Shown piece by piece: positions 1 through 9,079 of a stretch of DNA of 64,000 bases. The DNA comes from Listeria cossartiae subsp. cossartiae (GTDB lineage Bacteria > Bacillota > Bacilli > Lactobacillales > Listeriaceae). The stretch is from NCBI RefSeq assembly GCF_014224155.1, contig NZ_JAASUI010000001.1:1353200-1417199 (forward strand), given 5' to 3'. How positions within the stretch are numbered: position 1 is the stretch's first letter; every line of letters starts with the position of its first letter. The notes under the pieces were generated by a model that saw only the letters and a list, made by a program, of their open reading frames with translations, did no database searches and had not been told where the DNA came from. The translations under genes were made by a program, and so were the position numbers.

Positions 1-107
1 TTTTTTCTTGTTACTGGTTTAACATTCGGATTGCCGTTAACTACCCGAGATACCGTTGCCATAGAAACGTTCGCTTCACGTGCAACATCATAAATTGTTA
101 CATTCAT
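1..107 (-). CDS. ccpA: Catabolite control protein A, N-terminal part (runs off the window)
   Basis: The minus strand encodes the first 36 residues of a LacI/GalR-family regulator; the rest lies beyond base 1. The visible part is the helix-turn-helix: [20 protein letters not shown] followed by NPNVKP, matching the CcpA DNA-reading head almost residue for residue. CcpA with phosphorylated HPr binds cre sites and controls carbon catabolite repression in the cytoplasm. ATG at 105-107 is preceded by a GGAG run about 9 bases upstream. The aroA-ccpA adjacency is the usual Bacillus/Listeria arrangement, although a terminator separates the two genes here. The identification is secure; the ligand domain cannot be checked. 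Confidence 0.95.
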   Translation of the reverse strand, partial: MNVTIYDVAREANVSMATVSRVVNGNPNVKPVTRK

Positions 108-302
108 CCCTATTCACTCTCCATATTCATTATTTTAATGGCTCTATCTACCATTGTAAACGGAAACAAACTAGCCTTCCCTTAATAATACGATAAGTTT
201 TTTCGATATGCAATTGTTTTTACTCTTTATTTTCATTTATTTTCATATCAAAACGGCATTGTTTCCTGAAATTTAATACCATTCGTGTATTAGTTGTTAT
301 AA

Positions 303-336
303 GCAAAACAAAAAGCCTTGGAATCCCAAGGCTTTT
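303..336 (-). terminator. Intrinsic terminator after aroA
   Basis: An 11-bp stem (AAAAGCCTTGG and its complement) with a 4-base loop lies at 311-336, followed on the minus strand by a T-rich tail. It separates aroA from ccpA. Confidence 0.9.
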
Positions 337-341
337 GCGTA

Positions 342-1427
342 TTATTTCGCTTTATGCGGAACCAAATTGCTCGCTAAAATCGCGTTCCAGAACTCTTCAA
401 ATTCAGGAATATCCATTTGCTGTGCAGAATCAGATAAAGCAACAGCTGGATCTGGATGAACTTCCGCCATAACGCCGTCTGCTTCGATAGCTAGAGCAGC
501 TTTGGCACATGGAAGTAATAGATCTTTTCGACCAGTAGAATGCGTTACATCGACCATCACTGGTAAATGCGTTTCTTTCTTCAAAATTGGAACAGCAGAA
601 ATATCTAATGTGTTTCTTGTCGCTTTTTCGTAAGTGCGGATACCGCGTTCACATAAAATAATTTTGCCATTTCCTTGTGACATAATATATTCAGCAGCAC
701 CGATGAATTCTTCAATCGTAGCAGATAAGCCACGTTTTAGAAGAATCGGTTTGTCGACACGACCGGCCGCTTTTAGTAATTCGAAGTTTTGCATGTTTCT
801 TGCACCGATTTGAATGACATCAACATAATCAAGTGCTACTTCGATATCAGCTGGCGTAACGATTTCACTAATAACGCCTAAACCGTATTCATCAGAAACA
901 CGTTTTAAAATTTTCAGTCCTTCTAAACCTAATCCTTGGAAGTCATATGGGCTAGTACGAGGTTTAAATGCTCCACCGCGAATAAGTTTTAAGCCTTTTG
1001 CTTTAATAGACTCAGCGACTGCAGCAACTTGCTCGTAAGATTCAACCGAACACGGACCGAATACAAATACCGGTTCGCCGTTTCCGATTGGTAAGCCTTT
1101 AACAGTAACAATCGTATCTTCTTTTTTATTTTTTCTAGAAACGAGTAGTGCTTTAGAGTGATCATCTTCTTGAAGTTCTAATCCCGCTTTAAAAATTTCT
1201 TTAAATAATTTTTGAACCGTACTATCTTCAAAAGGTCCTTCATTTGCTGCAAGAATCGTGTTAAGCATTTCTCTTTCACGCAATGGATCAAAACGAAGAG
1301 AACCTTGAGTTCCTTTGATTTTGCCAATTTCTTGTACTAAATTTGCGCGTTTGCTAATTAATTCCAGCAAATCAATATTCAATTGATCCACCTGTGTTCT
1401 AAGTTCCTCTAAATTTGTGTTAACCAT
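342..1427 (-). CDS. aroA: Bifunctional chorismate mutase / DAHP synthase
   Basis: This 361-residue protein fuses an AroQ-type chorismate mutase (about residues 1-90, starting [13 protein letters not shown]) to a class I DAHP synthase barrel (about 105-355). DAHP synthase condenses phosphoenolpyruvate with erythrose 4-phosphate, the first step of the shikimate pathway; the mutase-like domain senses chorismate and prephenate and gives feedback control. Visible synthase signatures are [21 protein letters not shown] and [17 protein letters not shown] has a GGTGG ribosome site 7 bases upstream. In Bacillus and Listeria this gene is called aroA; it is not the EPSP synthase that carries that name in E. 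coli. It supplies chorismate to the trp operon at 26-33 kb. Confidence 0.97.
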   Translation of the reverse strand: MVNTNLEELRTQVDQLNIDLLELISKRANLVQEIGKIKGTQGSLRFDPLREREMLNTILAANEGPFEDSTVQKLFKEIFKAGLELQEDDHSKALLVSRKNKKEDTIVTVKGLPIGNGEPVFVFGPCSVESYEQVAAVAESIKAKGLKLIRGGAFKPRTSPYDFQGLGLEGLKILKRVSDEYGLGVISEIVTPADIEVALDYVDVIQIGARNMQNFELLKAAGRVDKPILLKRGLSATIEEFIGAAEYIMSQGNGKIILCERGIRTYEKATRNTLDISAVPILKKETHLPVMVDVTHSTGRKDLLLPCAKAALAIEADGVMAEVHPDPAVALSDSAQQMDIPEFEEFWNAILASNLVPHKAK

Positions 1428-1470
1428 TTAACTTCCACCCTTCTAAAAATCTGCTCCAAGATTATGTTTC

Positions 1471-1499
1471 ATTATAGAGGAAAACAGATAATTTGTCAC
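1471..1499 (-). promoter_or_regulatory. Sigma-A promoter of aroA
   Basis: On the minus strand, GTGACA (1494-1499) and TATAAT (1471-1476) are 17 bases apart, about 45 bases before the aroA start. Confidence 0.8.
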
Positions 1500-1609
1500 G
1501 AATCCGCTTTTATACTTAATCGCTTTTAAGCATTAAAGTGAGTAATGTAAAACTAATGTTAACATGTTTTGAAATAAATTACAAGCAGATAATCGCTTTT
1601 TTTTCGCTA

Positions 1610-1640
1610 ATAAAAAAACAGCCCCGCAAGGCTGTTTTTT
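1610..1640 (-). terminator. Intrinsic terminator after the YtxH gene
   Basis: AAAAAACAGCC and GGCTGTTTTTT form an 11-bp stem around CCGCAA. Downstream on the minus strand is a short T-rich stretch. The A/T flanks on both sides mean it could work in both directions. Confidence 0.8.
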
Positions 1641-1649
1641 AAACTTACT

Positions 1650-2174
1650 TTATTTTACTTCTTTTTTAGCGTCGGAAGCAATTTTTTTCGCTTCGTCTTT
1701 GCCTTCATCTACTGCTTTTTTTGCTTCATTTTTCGCTTTGTCTGCTGCTTTTTCTACATCGTCTGCAGCGTCTTTTGCTTCGCTTTTTACAGCTTCTGCC
1801 GCTTTTTTTGCAGCTTCTTGGTTTTCTTCTTTATTTTGTGAAACGACTTCTTTCACTGCTTTGCTTTGTTTTGAAACTGTATCAGCTAATTTGCCTGATT
1901 TGTCTTTTACTACATCTACAAATCCACCAGCGGAATCAACTAATTTATCTTTAGTTCCTTTGGCAACACTGCTGATTTCGATACCTTTTTCGTAAGCAAC
2001 GTCTTTCCATTGGTTGCTTTTTTCTTTAATTGTATCAACTTGTGTATTCAAGTCTTCGCGTAGTTCTTTACCTGATTTAGGGGCAAATAATAGTGCTGCG
2101 GCTGAACCAACAATCGCACCAATTAAACCACCGATTAGAAAATCTTTTGTATTAATACCATCTTTTTCTGCCAT
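1650..2174 (-). CDS. YtxH-domain general stress protein
   Basis: This 174-residue protein has an N-terminal glycine/alanine-rich hydrophobic segment (IGGLIGAIVGSAAALLFAPK, near residues 13-32) and then a long, highly charged Lys/Ala/Glu helical tail. That is the YtxH/GvpP-like layout of small membrane-associated stress proteins. The biochemical role is not known. I chose ATG at 2172-2174 because an excellent GGAGGG site sits 7 bases upstream; an in-frame TTG at 2189 would lie inside that site. It is the second gene of a pair with the DUF948 gene, behind a sigma-B-type promoter. The low-complexity tail resembles LEA-like desiccation proteins. Confidence 0.88.
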   Translation of the reverse strand: MAEKDGINTKDFLIGGLIGAIVGSAAALLFAPKSGKELREDLNTQVDTIKEKSNQWKDVAYEKGIEISSVAKGTKDKLVDSAGGFVDVVKDKSGKLADTVSKQSKAVKEVVSQNKEENQEAAKKAAEAVKSEAKDAADDVEKAADKAKNEAKKAVDEGKDEAKKIASDAKKEVK

Positions 2175-2195
2175 GTTAAATCCCTCCAAATTATA

Positions 2196-2651
2196 TTAGA
2201 AATTAGATTGTTCTGCTGCTTCTTTTGCAGCTTCTTTCGCTGCTTTATTCGCTTTCATTTTTTCTCTAAAAGAAAGAATCGAATTGCTAATTGAGACAGC
2301 TTGAGAAATCTTCGCCTCGTTTTGTTCTACCTTGTTTGTTGCGAGTGTTGCTAGTTCGCGAACAGATTGACTTAATCCTAGTAAAGAAGTTCCAATGTCA
2401 CCAACTGCATCAAAAACTGGATCCACTTTCGCAACTTTGCCATTGACATCTTCTAGAAGTGTATTGGTCTTATCAAGCAATTTTTGTGATTGTCCTGTAA
2501 TCCCTTGTACTTCTACGGTTATTTTTTCTAACGATTTAGCTACCTCGTCCATTGTTTGGGAAGTTGATTTTAATGTTTTTCCCAAATAGATGGCAATAAC
2601 TAAAAGCGCAATTGCGGCAATAAGCGCTGCAATATACAAGATTACTATCAT
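2196..2651 (-). CDS. DUF948-family membrane-anchored protein (YtxG-like)
   Basis: The 151-residue protein has one N-terminal transmembrane helix (residues 2-23) and then a predicted coiled coil with many Ser/Thr/Val/Glu heptads (TMDEVAKSLEKITVEVQGIT), ending in a charged Lys/Ala tail. This is the DUF948 pattern, seen next to YtxH in Bacillus. ATG is preceded by GGAGGTG at good spacing. It is the first gene of the stress pair; the next gene starts 21 bases downstream. Function is unknown. A general stress role is inferred from the promoter and partner. Confidence 0.85.
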   Translation of the reverse strand: MIVILYIAALIAAIALLVIAIYLGKTLKSTSQTMDEVAKSLEKITVEVQGITGQSQKLLDKTNTLLEDVNGKVAKVDPVFDAVGDIGTSLLGLSQSVRELATLATNKVEQNEAKISQAVSISNSILSFREKMKANKAAKEAAKEAAEQSNF

Positions 2652-2679
2652 CTATCCACACCTCCATATTCCTTTTTCT

Positions 2680-2705
2680 ATACCCTGAGTATTCCCCTCT
2701 AAAAC
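2680..2705 (-). promoter_or_regulatory. Sigma-B-type promoter
   Basis: Minus strand GTTT (2702-2705), a 16-base spacer, then GGGTAT (2680-2685) fits the Listeria sigma-B consensus of GTTT and GGGWAW about 13-17 bases apart. It lies about 30 bases upstream of the DUF948 start. Confidence 0.75.
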
Positions 2706-2907
2706 TTTCTTCTCTAATGATCTATGTACAAAATGCAAAAAAGAAAAGGTATTAGCTTCATTTTAGCAAGTAACTGCCGAAAAATAAACTAATAAGAAAG
2801 AAACGTGCTAATTTGTTGCAGATGGTTGCTTTTGACGTGATTTGGAGTAAAATAGATACAGGCTGCTTTTTTGCCCATTTTTAGTTAAATTTCAGGGAGG
2901 TAACAAT

Positions 2908-4020
2908 ATGAGAGATGCAAGAATCGAAAAATTAGCGCATAATTTAATCAACTATTCCGTCAAACTTGGCGCTGGGGAAAAAGTATTAATCGAAAACTTC
3001 GGTGTTCAAAAAGAATTAGTGATGGCGTTAGTGGAAGAAGCATACAAAGCTGGCGGTTTCCCGTTCGTGTCATTGAAAGAACCACAAATCGACCGCGCGA
3101 TGATGCTCGGTGCTAATAGTGAACAATATGCGAAAATTGCTGAATTCGAAGGCAATGTAATGAAAGAAATGGATGCTTACATAGGTTTACGTGCTGGCGA
3201 TAACATCAACGAAACATCTGACGTACCAGCCGATAAATTAAAAATCAACGGCGAAACAGTTGGCAAAATGCACTCGGATATCCGTGTCAAACAAACAAAA
3301 TGGGTTGTGCTTCGTTACCCAAGCTCGTCCATGGCACAACTTGCAAAAATGAGCACAGCTGGTTTTGAAGATTTCTATTTTGATGTATGTAACTTAGATT
3401 ACGGAAAAATGAGCGACGCAATGGATGGCTTAGTAGAACTAATGAACAAAACAGATAAAGTTCACTTAGTAGGCCCAGGAACAGATTTAACATTTAGCAT
3501 TAAAGATATTCCAGCAATTAAATGTGCCGGAGAAATGAATATTCCAGACGGCGAAGTATTTACTGCGCCAGTTCGTGATTCTATCAATGGAACACTTACG
3601 TATAACACACCTTCTCCTTACCAAGGCTTTACGTTTGAAAATGTATCATTCACGTTTAAAGACGGAAAAATTGTGGAAGCGACTGCTAATGATACAGCTC
3701 GTATTAACAAAGTGTTAGATACAGATGAAGGTGCGCGCTTTGTTGGCGAATTCGCAATTGGTGTGAACCCATTCATCCACGAACCAATGCAAGACATCCT
3801 TTTTGATGAAAAAATCGAAGGCAGTTTCCACTTTACGCCTGGTCAATGTTATGACGAAGCGTTCAATGGCAATCAGTCAGCGATTCACTGGGATCTTGTT
3901 AATATTCAACGTGCCGATTACGGTGGCGGCGAAATTTACTTTGACGATGTTCTAATTCGCAAAGATGGCATTTTCGTTCTTCCTGAATTAGCATCGCTTA
4001 ACCCAGAAAACTTAGTATAA
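2908..4020 (+). CDS. M29-family metal-dependent aminopeptidase
   Basis: This 370-residue protein belongs to the thermophilic-aminopeptidase (M29, AmpS/PepS-like) family, which removes N-terminal residues from peptides with a two-metal centre. Recognisable blocks are GEMNIPDGEVFTAP (metal-ligand Glu near residue 215), EFAIGVNPFIHEPMQD and the C-terminal HWDLVNIQRADYGGGEIYFD. The length is typical, there is no signal peptide, so it is cytosolic. ATG follows GGGAGG at ideal spacing. It is the only plus-strand gene between ccpA and the ytzB homologue, so it is transcribed alone and ends at a shared terminator facing the peroxiredoxin gene. Confidence 0.93.
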   Translation: MRDARIEKLAHNLINYSVKLGAGEKVLIENFGVQKELVMALVEEAYKAGGFPFVSLKEPQIDRAMMLGANSEQYAKIAEFEGNVMKEMDAYIGLRAGDNINETSDVPADKLKINGETVGKMHSDIRVKQTKWVVLRYPSSSMAQLAKMSTAGFEDFYFDVCNLDYGKMSDAMDGLVELMNKTDKVHLVGPGTDLTFSIKDIPAIKCAGEMNIPDGEVFTAPVRDSINGTLTYNTPSPYQGFTFENVSFTFKDGKIVEATANDTARINKVLDTDEGARFVGEFAIGVNPFIHEPMQDILFDEKIEGSFHFTPGQCYDEAFNGNQSAIHWDLVNIQRADYGGGEIYFDDVLIRKDGIFVLPELASLNPENLV

Positions 4021-4055
4021 AAAAAGGCGCTTAGGAATTGATCCTAAGCGCTTTT
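4021..4055. terminator. Bidirectional terminator between aminopeptidase and peroxiredoxin genes
   Basis: A 14-15-bp stem (GCGCTTAGGA with its complement plus A/T extension) with a 5-base loop is flanked by A-run and T-run, and so serves both convergent genes. Confidence 0.9.
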
Positions 4056-4059
4056 TCAT

Positions 4060-4605
4060 TTAAACAATTGTTTTTTCACCAGGTTGCCAGTTAATCGGGC
4101 ATAGTCCACCTGTTTGTAATGCTTGTAGTACTCGTAAAACTTCATCGACTTCACGGCCGATATTATTATGGTGAACCACTTCGTATTGAATTTCACCTTT
4201 TGGATTGATGATGAAAAGGCCACGTAATGCTACACCCTCTTCTTCAATTAAAACACCGTAATCACTTGCAACTTGGTGATTCGTGTCAGCAGCAAGTGGA
4301 TAGGATAACTTACCAATTCCGCCTTCTTTAACCGGCGTGTTTGTCCATGCAAGATGCGAATGAATTGTATCAGTTGAAGCACCAATAATACGTGCATTTA
4401 ATGCATCAAATTCATCTGACCGAGCGGAAATAGCCACGATTTCTGTCGGACAAACAAATGTAAAGTCCATTGGATAGAAAAAGAGAACCGTCCATTTATC
4501 ATCTTCTATATTTTTTTCTAGACTTACTTTACCAAATGTTTGATTTGGCATAACAGCTTCCATTTCGAATCTTGGAGCTTGTGTGCCTACTAAACGTTCT
4601 GCCAC
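4060..4605 (-). CDS. Typical 2-Cys peroxiredoxin
   Basis: The 181-residue AhpC/TSA-type thiol peroxidase reduces hydrogen peroxide and organic peroxides in the cytosol. The peroxidatic cysteine is Cys52 in FYPMDFTFVCPTE and the resolving cysteine is Cys169 in GGLCPINWQPGEK, so both key residues are present. The start is GTG at 4603-4605, with GGAGGG 6 bases upstream; no ATG competes. It forms a single-gene unit. A near-perfect PerR box lies just upstream of a good promoter, implying peroxide induction. No ahpF reductase is adjacent, so reduction probably uses thioredoxin (inference). Confidence 0.96.
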   Translation of the reverse strand: MAERLVGTQAPRFEMEAVMPNQTFGKVSLEKNIEDDKWTVLFFYPMDFTFVCPTEIVAISARSDEFDALNARIIGASTDTIHSHLAWTNTPVKEGGIGKLSYPLAADTNHQVASDYGVLIEEEGVALRGLFIINPKGEIQYEVVHHNNIGREVDEVLRVLQALQTGGLCPINWQPGEKTIV

Positions 4606-4653
4606 TTTTATCCCTCCATTAATTATGTAGTTGTATTTTGCATCACATGATAT

Positions 4654-4682
4654 ATTTTAATACACCCAGGAAAGACTGTAAA
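4654..4682 (-). promoter_or_regulatory. Promoter of the peroxiredoxin gene
   Basis: Minus strand TTTACA (4677-4682), 17 bases, TAAAAT (4654-4659). Confidence 0.8.
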
Positions 4683-4689
4683 GCTTTAT

Positions 4690-4704
4690 TTATACTAATT
4701 ATAA
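4690..4704 (-). promoter_or_regulatory. PerR box
   Basis: TTATAATTAGTATAA on the minus strand matches the PerR 7-1-7 consensus TTATAATNATTATAA at 14 of 15 positions counting N as a match. It sits directly upstream of the -35 of the peroxiredoxin promoter. Fur and Zur boxes have the same geometry but differ at the outer bases. Confidence 0.75.
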
Positions 4705-4710
4705 ACAAGA

Positions 4711-4741
4711 AAAAAGCACGCCCAATGATGGACATGCTTTA
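4711..4741 (-). terminator. Terminator after murC
   Basis: AAAGCATGTCC and GGGCGTGCTTT pair over 11 positions when G-U pairs are allowed, with a T-rich tail on the minus strand. Confidence 0.7.
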
Positions 4742-4749
4742 TTTAGTCG

Positions 4750-6093
4750 TTAATTAATCGCGCTTTTTTTCAAATCAGCAGCTGTGATAACTTCATTATC
4801 AAGGACTTTTTCATAGGCAGCTTGGAATTTTTGAACGTCCCCTGCACCCATGAATAAAATAACTGCTTCTGGATATTGTAGTAGCTCTTCTGTATGCTCT
4901 TCTTTAATTATATGGTTGCCTTTTGTTTTATGCGCTAAATCAGCAATCGTTAAATTCCCTGTTTTTTCACGCGCGGAACCAAAGATATCACAAAGATATA
5001 CTTCATCCGCTAAATTTAAGCTATCCGCAAAACCTTGTAAAAATGTGCGAGTTCGTGTAAATGTGTGCGGCTGGAAGACAGCAACTATTTTTTTGTCTGG
5101 GTATTTTTGTCTTGCAGCATTGACAGTAGCGCGAATTTCGGATGGGTGATGTGCATAGTCATCAACTAACACTTGATTCGCTTTTTCGGTAATGCTAAAT
5201 CTTCTTTTGACGCCTTCAAAGGTTTTTAATTCCTTTTTAACTGCTTCCACTGGTAGACCTTCGTAATCGCAAAGCGCGATCACACTTAATGCGTTTAATA
5301 CATTGTGATCTCCGTAAGCTGGAATTTCAAAAGAACCTAAAAACTCTCCGCGATGATACACGTCGAATTTTGTTCCGGTTGTTTCTTTAATAACATTTTT
5401 AGCTTGGAATTCGTTTTCCTCATCGAAGCCAAAGTAAATAATCGGAATATCTAAAGTAAGTTTACGCAATTCAGCATCATCGCCTAGCGCAAACACAGCT
5501 TTTTTCACTTGTTTGCCTAGTGTTTCAAACGCGTTAAATACATCATCCACGCTCTTAAAATAATCCGGATGATCCCAATCAATATTTGTCATAATCGCAT
5601 ACGTTGGTTTATATGCAAGGAAATGGCGTTGATATTCGCATGCTTCTAGCGCAAAGTATTCTGCCCCTTTTGTCCCGCTTCCCGTACCGTCACCGATCAA
5701 GTAAGAAGTTGGACGAATAGCGCCAACGACATGAGAAAGTAGACCGGTTGTCGACGTTTTACCGTGCGAACCAGTTATTGCAATACTTGTATAGCCATCA
5801 ATTAATTGACCTAAAAATTTATGATATCGAATCACTGGAAGATCAAGCTCTAATGCGCGCTCAATTTCTTCATGTGTATCTGGAAATGCGTTCCCAGCAA
5901 TAATTGTTAGGCCTTCTTGAATATTATCAGCCGAAAAAGTCATAATCGGAATTTGCTTTTCTTCTAACGCTTTTTGTGTAAAGAAATATTTATCCACATC
6001 ACTGCCTTGCACTTGAAAACCTTTATCATGCAGGATTTGAGCAAGTGCACTCATTCCCGACCCTTTTATTCCAACAAAATGATAGATAGTCAT
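4750..6093 (-). CDS. murC: UDP-N-acetylmuramate--L-alanine ligase
   Basis: MurC adds L-alanine to UDP-MurNAc using ATP, the first peptide step of peptidoglycan precursor synthesis in the cytoplasm. The 447-residue protein has the N-terminal Rossmann loop ([12 protein letters not shown]), the ATP loop [12 protein letters not shown] (residues 107-118), the central ligase domain with HHPSEI, and the C-terminal FQPHTFTRT. The start at 6091-6093 (MTIYHFVG) is chosen because a GGGGG ribosome site precedes it and because Bacillus MurC starts the same way; an ATG five codons upstream would overlap that site. The message has an unusually long leader (see 6094-6388). Confidence 0.96.
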   Translation of the reverse strand: MTIYHFVGIKGSGMSALAQILHDKGFQVQGSDVDKYFFTQKALEEKQIPIMTFSADNIQEGLTIIAGNAFPDTHEEIERALELDLPVIRYHKFLGQLIDGYTSIAITGSHGKTSTTGLLSHVVGAIRPTSYLIGDGTGSGTKGAEYFALEACEYQRHFLAYKPTYAIMTNIDWDHPDYFKSVDDVFNAFETLGKQVKKAVFALGDDAELRKLTLDIPIIYFGFDEENEFQAKNVIKETTGTKFDVYHRGEFLGSFEIPAYGDHNVLNALSVIALCDYEGLPVEAVKKELKTFEGVKRRFSITEKANQVLVDDYAHHPSEIRATVNAARQKYPDKKIVAVFQPHTFTRTRTFLQGFADSLNLADEVYLCDIFGSAREKTGNLTIADLAHKTKGNHIIKEEHTEELLQYPEAVILFMGAGDVQKFQAAYEKVLDNEVITAADLKKSAIN

Positions 6094-6388
6094 TATTTGA
6101 ACCCCCATTAATTTATCTTGAAGAGGGTGCCTAAAAAAAACATGTTAACTGTTAAGCACCAAGTCTTAACTTTGAAAACAGTATAAAGTCTCCGTTTTCT
6201 AGACATCATCTTACGTTCCAATTGTGTTTTATGTTTGAATTCTTAGTTGAGTCAATAATTCACCAGCTTATTATATCACTTTCCATGTAAATAGAAAAAT
6301 CTTTCAGCGAATATAAGCGAAATTACTCATGAAAACAGCCTTATTTTGTAAAACTAATTAAGTAATGTGTTAGTTTAGTACTACAAAA
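6094..6388 (-). promoter_or_regulatory. murC promoter and long leader
   Basis: No gene is convincing here. An extended -10 (TGATATAAT, 6270-6278 on the minus strand) would start a leader of about 170 bases before murC. Inside it, GTTAAG and CTTAAC pair around an 8-base loop, and about 10 bases later there is a run of eight T. This resembles a weak attenuator. A 33-codon reading frame in the leader lacks a ribosome site. Confidence 0.45.
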
Positions 6389-8770
6389 TTAAGATTCTTT
6401 GTTTCTCAGTTTAGCTAATTGGTCCTTTGTAATGATAACATCTCGCGGCTTGGAACCATTTATTCCGGAAACGATTTGATGATCTTCCAGTGCTTCCATT
6501 AATCTCGCCGCACGGTTGTAACCGATTCTAAAATGTCTTTGTAGCAGAGATGTTGACGCAGCATTTTGGCTTAAAACAAAGTCACATGCCTCTTCAAATA
6601 GTTCATCGGTATTTTCTTTTACGGATTCTTTTACAAGTAATTCTTGTTCTTCAAAGATATACTCCGCCTCACCTTGGCTTCGCACATGAGCAACGACAGC
6701 ATCAATTTCTTCATCACTAACAAATGTTCCTTGTAAACGGACTGGCTTACTTGCGCCGCTTGGTAAGAAGAGCATGTCCCCTTTTCCAAGTAGTTTTTCT
6801 GCCCCACTTGCATCGAGAATCGTTCTAGAGTCGATTTGAGACGATACAGAGAACGAAACACGTGTCGGGATGTTCGCCTTAATAAGACCTGTAATGACGT
6901 CTACAGAGGGGCGCTGTGTCGCTACAATCATATGAATACCACAAGCTCTTGCTTTTTGAGCGATACGGCTAATAGATTCTTCTACATCGTTTGGCGCAAC
7001 CATCATTAAATCAGCTAATTCATCAATCACAATTAAAATATAAGGTAATTTTTCTCCCGTATGATCTGGGTGACTAGCATATTCGTTATATTTCTCCATG
7101 TTTCTAACACCCGTATGGCTAAACAGTTGATAACGGCGTTCCATTTCTTCTACTGCCCATTTTAAAGCGACTGTAGCTGCTTTGGCGTCCGTAATTACTG
7201 GGCTCACAAGATGCGGAATTCGGTTATACGGAGCTAGTTCTACCATTTTCGGGTCAATTAAGAGTAGTTTTAATTGGTCTGGTGTTGCTTTGTACAATAA
7301 GCTTACTAGCAATGAATTGATACAAACACTTTTTCCTGATCCTGTTGCTCCGGCAATTAAACCGTGTGGCATTTTTTGCAAATCAGTAATAATTGGCGTT
7401 CCAGAAATATCTAATCCTAGTGCGGCTGTTAGTGGCGACTCGGATGATTGGAAAGCTTCTGTATTCATCAATTCAGAAAGCATTACTGGGCGGCTCGTTT
7501 GATTAGGAATTTCAATCCCTACTGTACTTTTACCAGGTATCGGCGCCTCAATACGAATATCTTTCGCTGCTAAACTTAATTTAATATCGTCGGTCAAATT
7601 AGTAATTTTGCTCACTTTTACGCCTTTTTCAGGTTGAACTTCAAACCTTGTCACGGCTGGTCCTTGTGTCCGATTAACAACACTTGCATGAACATTGAAA
7701 TTTTCTAATGTTTCATCTAGCATTTCTTGCTGCATTTGAAGCCAAGAATCATCTTCGCGTTTCGATACTGGCGGATGGAGCAAGCCAAATGACGGAAACT
7801 CGTAGTTACTTGGATAAGTTGCTGTCACAGGTTGGGCTTGTTGCGTTACGGTTGGCTGAACTCGTTCTGTTACAACTGGTTGGGCTTCTATTGTTGCTGA
7901 TTTTTCTGAGACAACTTCATGTACATCTTCTTTTTGGAGTGCTTGTTTATCTTTTTTCACCATCATAACATTAAATGGAATTCTGCTTTTCAACATTTGT
8001 TCTTGTCGACTAGATTCCACTTGCGCACTTCTGGTAGGTGGTGTCGTTTGCGTCGGTTCCTCTGTAATTAAAGAAACTCGTTCTGGTTCTACTGGTTCAG
8101 AAATCGGCGCTACTTCGATTGGTTCCGGCTCTGAAACAATCACTTCTTCTGACGTTGCTACAACTTCTTCTGGGAATTCTGCTTCTAATTGACGGTCTAA
8201 TTCCACATCAAGCGCAATTGTTTCCGCTTCAGCTGATTCTAATAAATCAACTGGCGCGATGGTTAAATCTTCTTGTATCTCCGTAATTTCTTCCGCTTCT
8301 GAAACAGCAAATTCAAATTTACTTGGTCGTTTTTTAAAGGCATAGACAGGCGAAGGAACATCTGTCGCAGTAAAAGGTCTTTTTCTTGTTTCCGTTTTTA
8401 CTGGTTGCGATTTTTCCGCTACTTGTCGTTCTGTTATTGGTTGTTTTTTTGGTTGAATTGGTTGGCTTACTTGTTTATCTGGAATTAGCGGGAAACGAAA
8501 TTCACCTTTTGGATACTGATATACCATCTGTGTTTTCATTTGCCGTTTTACTGCTTGTACTGGCTTTTGTTTTGGTACTGTTTTATATGCAACTGGTCGC
8601 TCGTTTCTTATAGTACGTTCTTTTGTTTTAATTGCTGTCACATTTGATTTCGGTACTACTTCTGGAGCACGTTGTTTTACTTGTTTTTCTACTTTTCTAG
8701 AAGACGTATCTTCGTATGTATCTATTTCTTCGTCCATATCGCCAAAGAAAAAATCTTTAAACCATCCCAT
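6389..8770 (-). CDS. sftA: Soluble FtsK/SpoIIIE-family DNA translocase, SftA type
   Basis: This 793-residue protein has no transmembrane helices, unlike FtsK and SpoIIIE proper; instead about 330 residues of low-complexity Glu/Val/Pro/Gln sequence precede the motor. The RecA-like ATPase carries Walker A GATGSGKS near residue 470 and Walker B LIVIDELADLM about 110 residues later, and the end is the gamma winged helix (LLQRHFRIGYNRAARLMEAL). In Bacillus, SftA (YtpS) lies next to murC as here and clears chromosome arms from the division septum. Membrane-free architecture, length and neighbours all support SftA. It has its own terminator-bounded unit. Confidence 0.93.
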   Translation of the reverse strand: MGWFKDFFFGDMDEEIDTYEDTSSRKVEKQVKQRAPEVVPKSNVTAIKTKERTIRNERPVAYKTVPKQKPVQAVKRQMKTQMVYQYPKGEFRFPLIPDKQVSQPIQPKKQPITERQVAEKSQPVKTETRKRPFTATDVPSPVYAFKKRPSKFEFAVSEAEEITEIQEDLTIAPVDLLESAEAETIALDVELDRQLEAEFPEEVVATSEEVIVSEPEPIEVAPISEPVEPERVSLITEEPTQTTPPTRSAQVESSRQEQMLKSRIPFNVMMVKKDKQALQKEDVHEVVSEKSATIEAQPVVTERVQPTVTQQAQPVTATYPSNYEFPSFGLLHPPVSKREDDSWLQMQQEMLDETLENFNVHASVVNRTQGPAVTRFEVQPEKGVKVSKITNLTDDIKLSLAAKDIRIEAPIPGKSTVGIEIPNQTSRPVMLSELMNTEAFQSSESPLTAALGLDISGTPIITDLQKMPHGLIAGATGSGKSVCINSLLVSLLYKATPDQLKLLLIDPKMVELAPYNRIPHLVSPVITDAKAATVALKWAVEEMERRYQLFSHTGVRNMEKYNEYASHPDHTGEKLPYILIVIDELADLMMVAPNDVEESISRIAQKARACGIHMIVATQRPSVDVITGLIKANIPTRVSFSVSSQIDSRTILDASGAEKLLGKGDMLFLPSGASKPVRLQGTFVSDEEIDAVVAHVRSQGEAEYIFEEQELLVKESVKENTDELFEEACDFVLSQNAASTSLLQRHFRIGYNRAARLMEALEDHQIVSGINGSKPRDVIITKDQLAKLRNKES

Positions 8771-9033
8771 TCATTATCACCCTAAATTTAATTTTCTTGT
8801 TTGATTTTAACAGACAAAAACAAAATAATCTATGACAAAATTGTGAATTCGCTATTTTTCGAAGCATATTCGTTATAATACCTTGGTAATACTAGGTTTA
8901 AACCTGATATAAGTTTTTGTTATAGCTTGAAATTTATTCCGTTTTTGTACGATTTATACATATTTTGTATACAATTAACAACAAATAGTTCTACTTTCAT
9001 CTTGATTTCACAATATATGAAATTAAGCAATAT
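8771..9033 (-). other. Non-coding region upstream of sftA
   Basis: About 260 bases of A/T-rich DNA without a supported gene. It must carry the sftA promoter; GGTATTATAACG near 8873 on the minus strand is a possible -10, but I see no convincing -35. Confidence 0.4.
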
Positions 9034-9066
9034 AAAAAGCGCCCAATATAGTATTGGACGCTTAAA
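9034..9066 (-). terminator. Terminator after ytpR
   Basis: AAGCGTCCAATA and TATTGGGCGCTT form a 12-bp stem with a 3-base loop, with a T run following on the minus strand. Confidence 0.88.
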
Positions 9067-9079
9067 AATAATCATTTAT

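Noticed and set aside
1699..1995. Open frames opposite the YtxH gene
   Set aside because: They mirror the Lys/Ala-rich codons of the real gene and give low-complexity Ser/Phe or Leu strings with no ribosome site.
6110..6215. 33-codon frame in the murC leader
   Set aside because: No ribosome-binding site and no protein-like composition; better explained as leader RNA.
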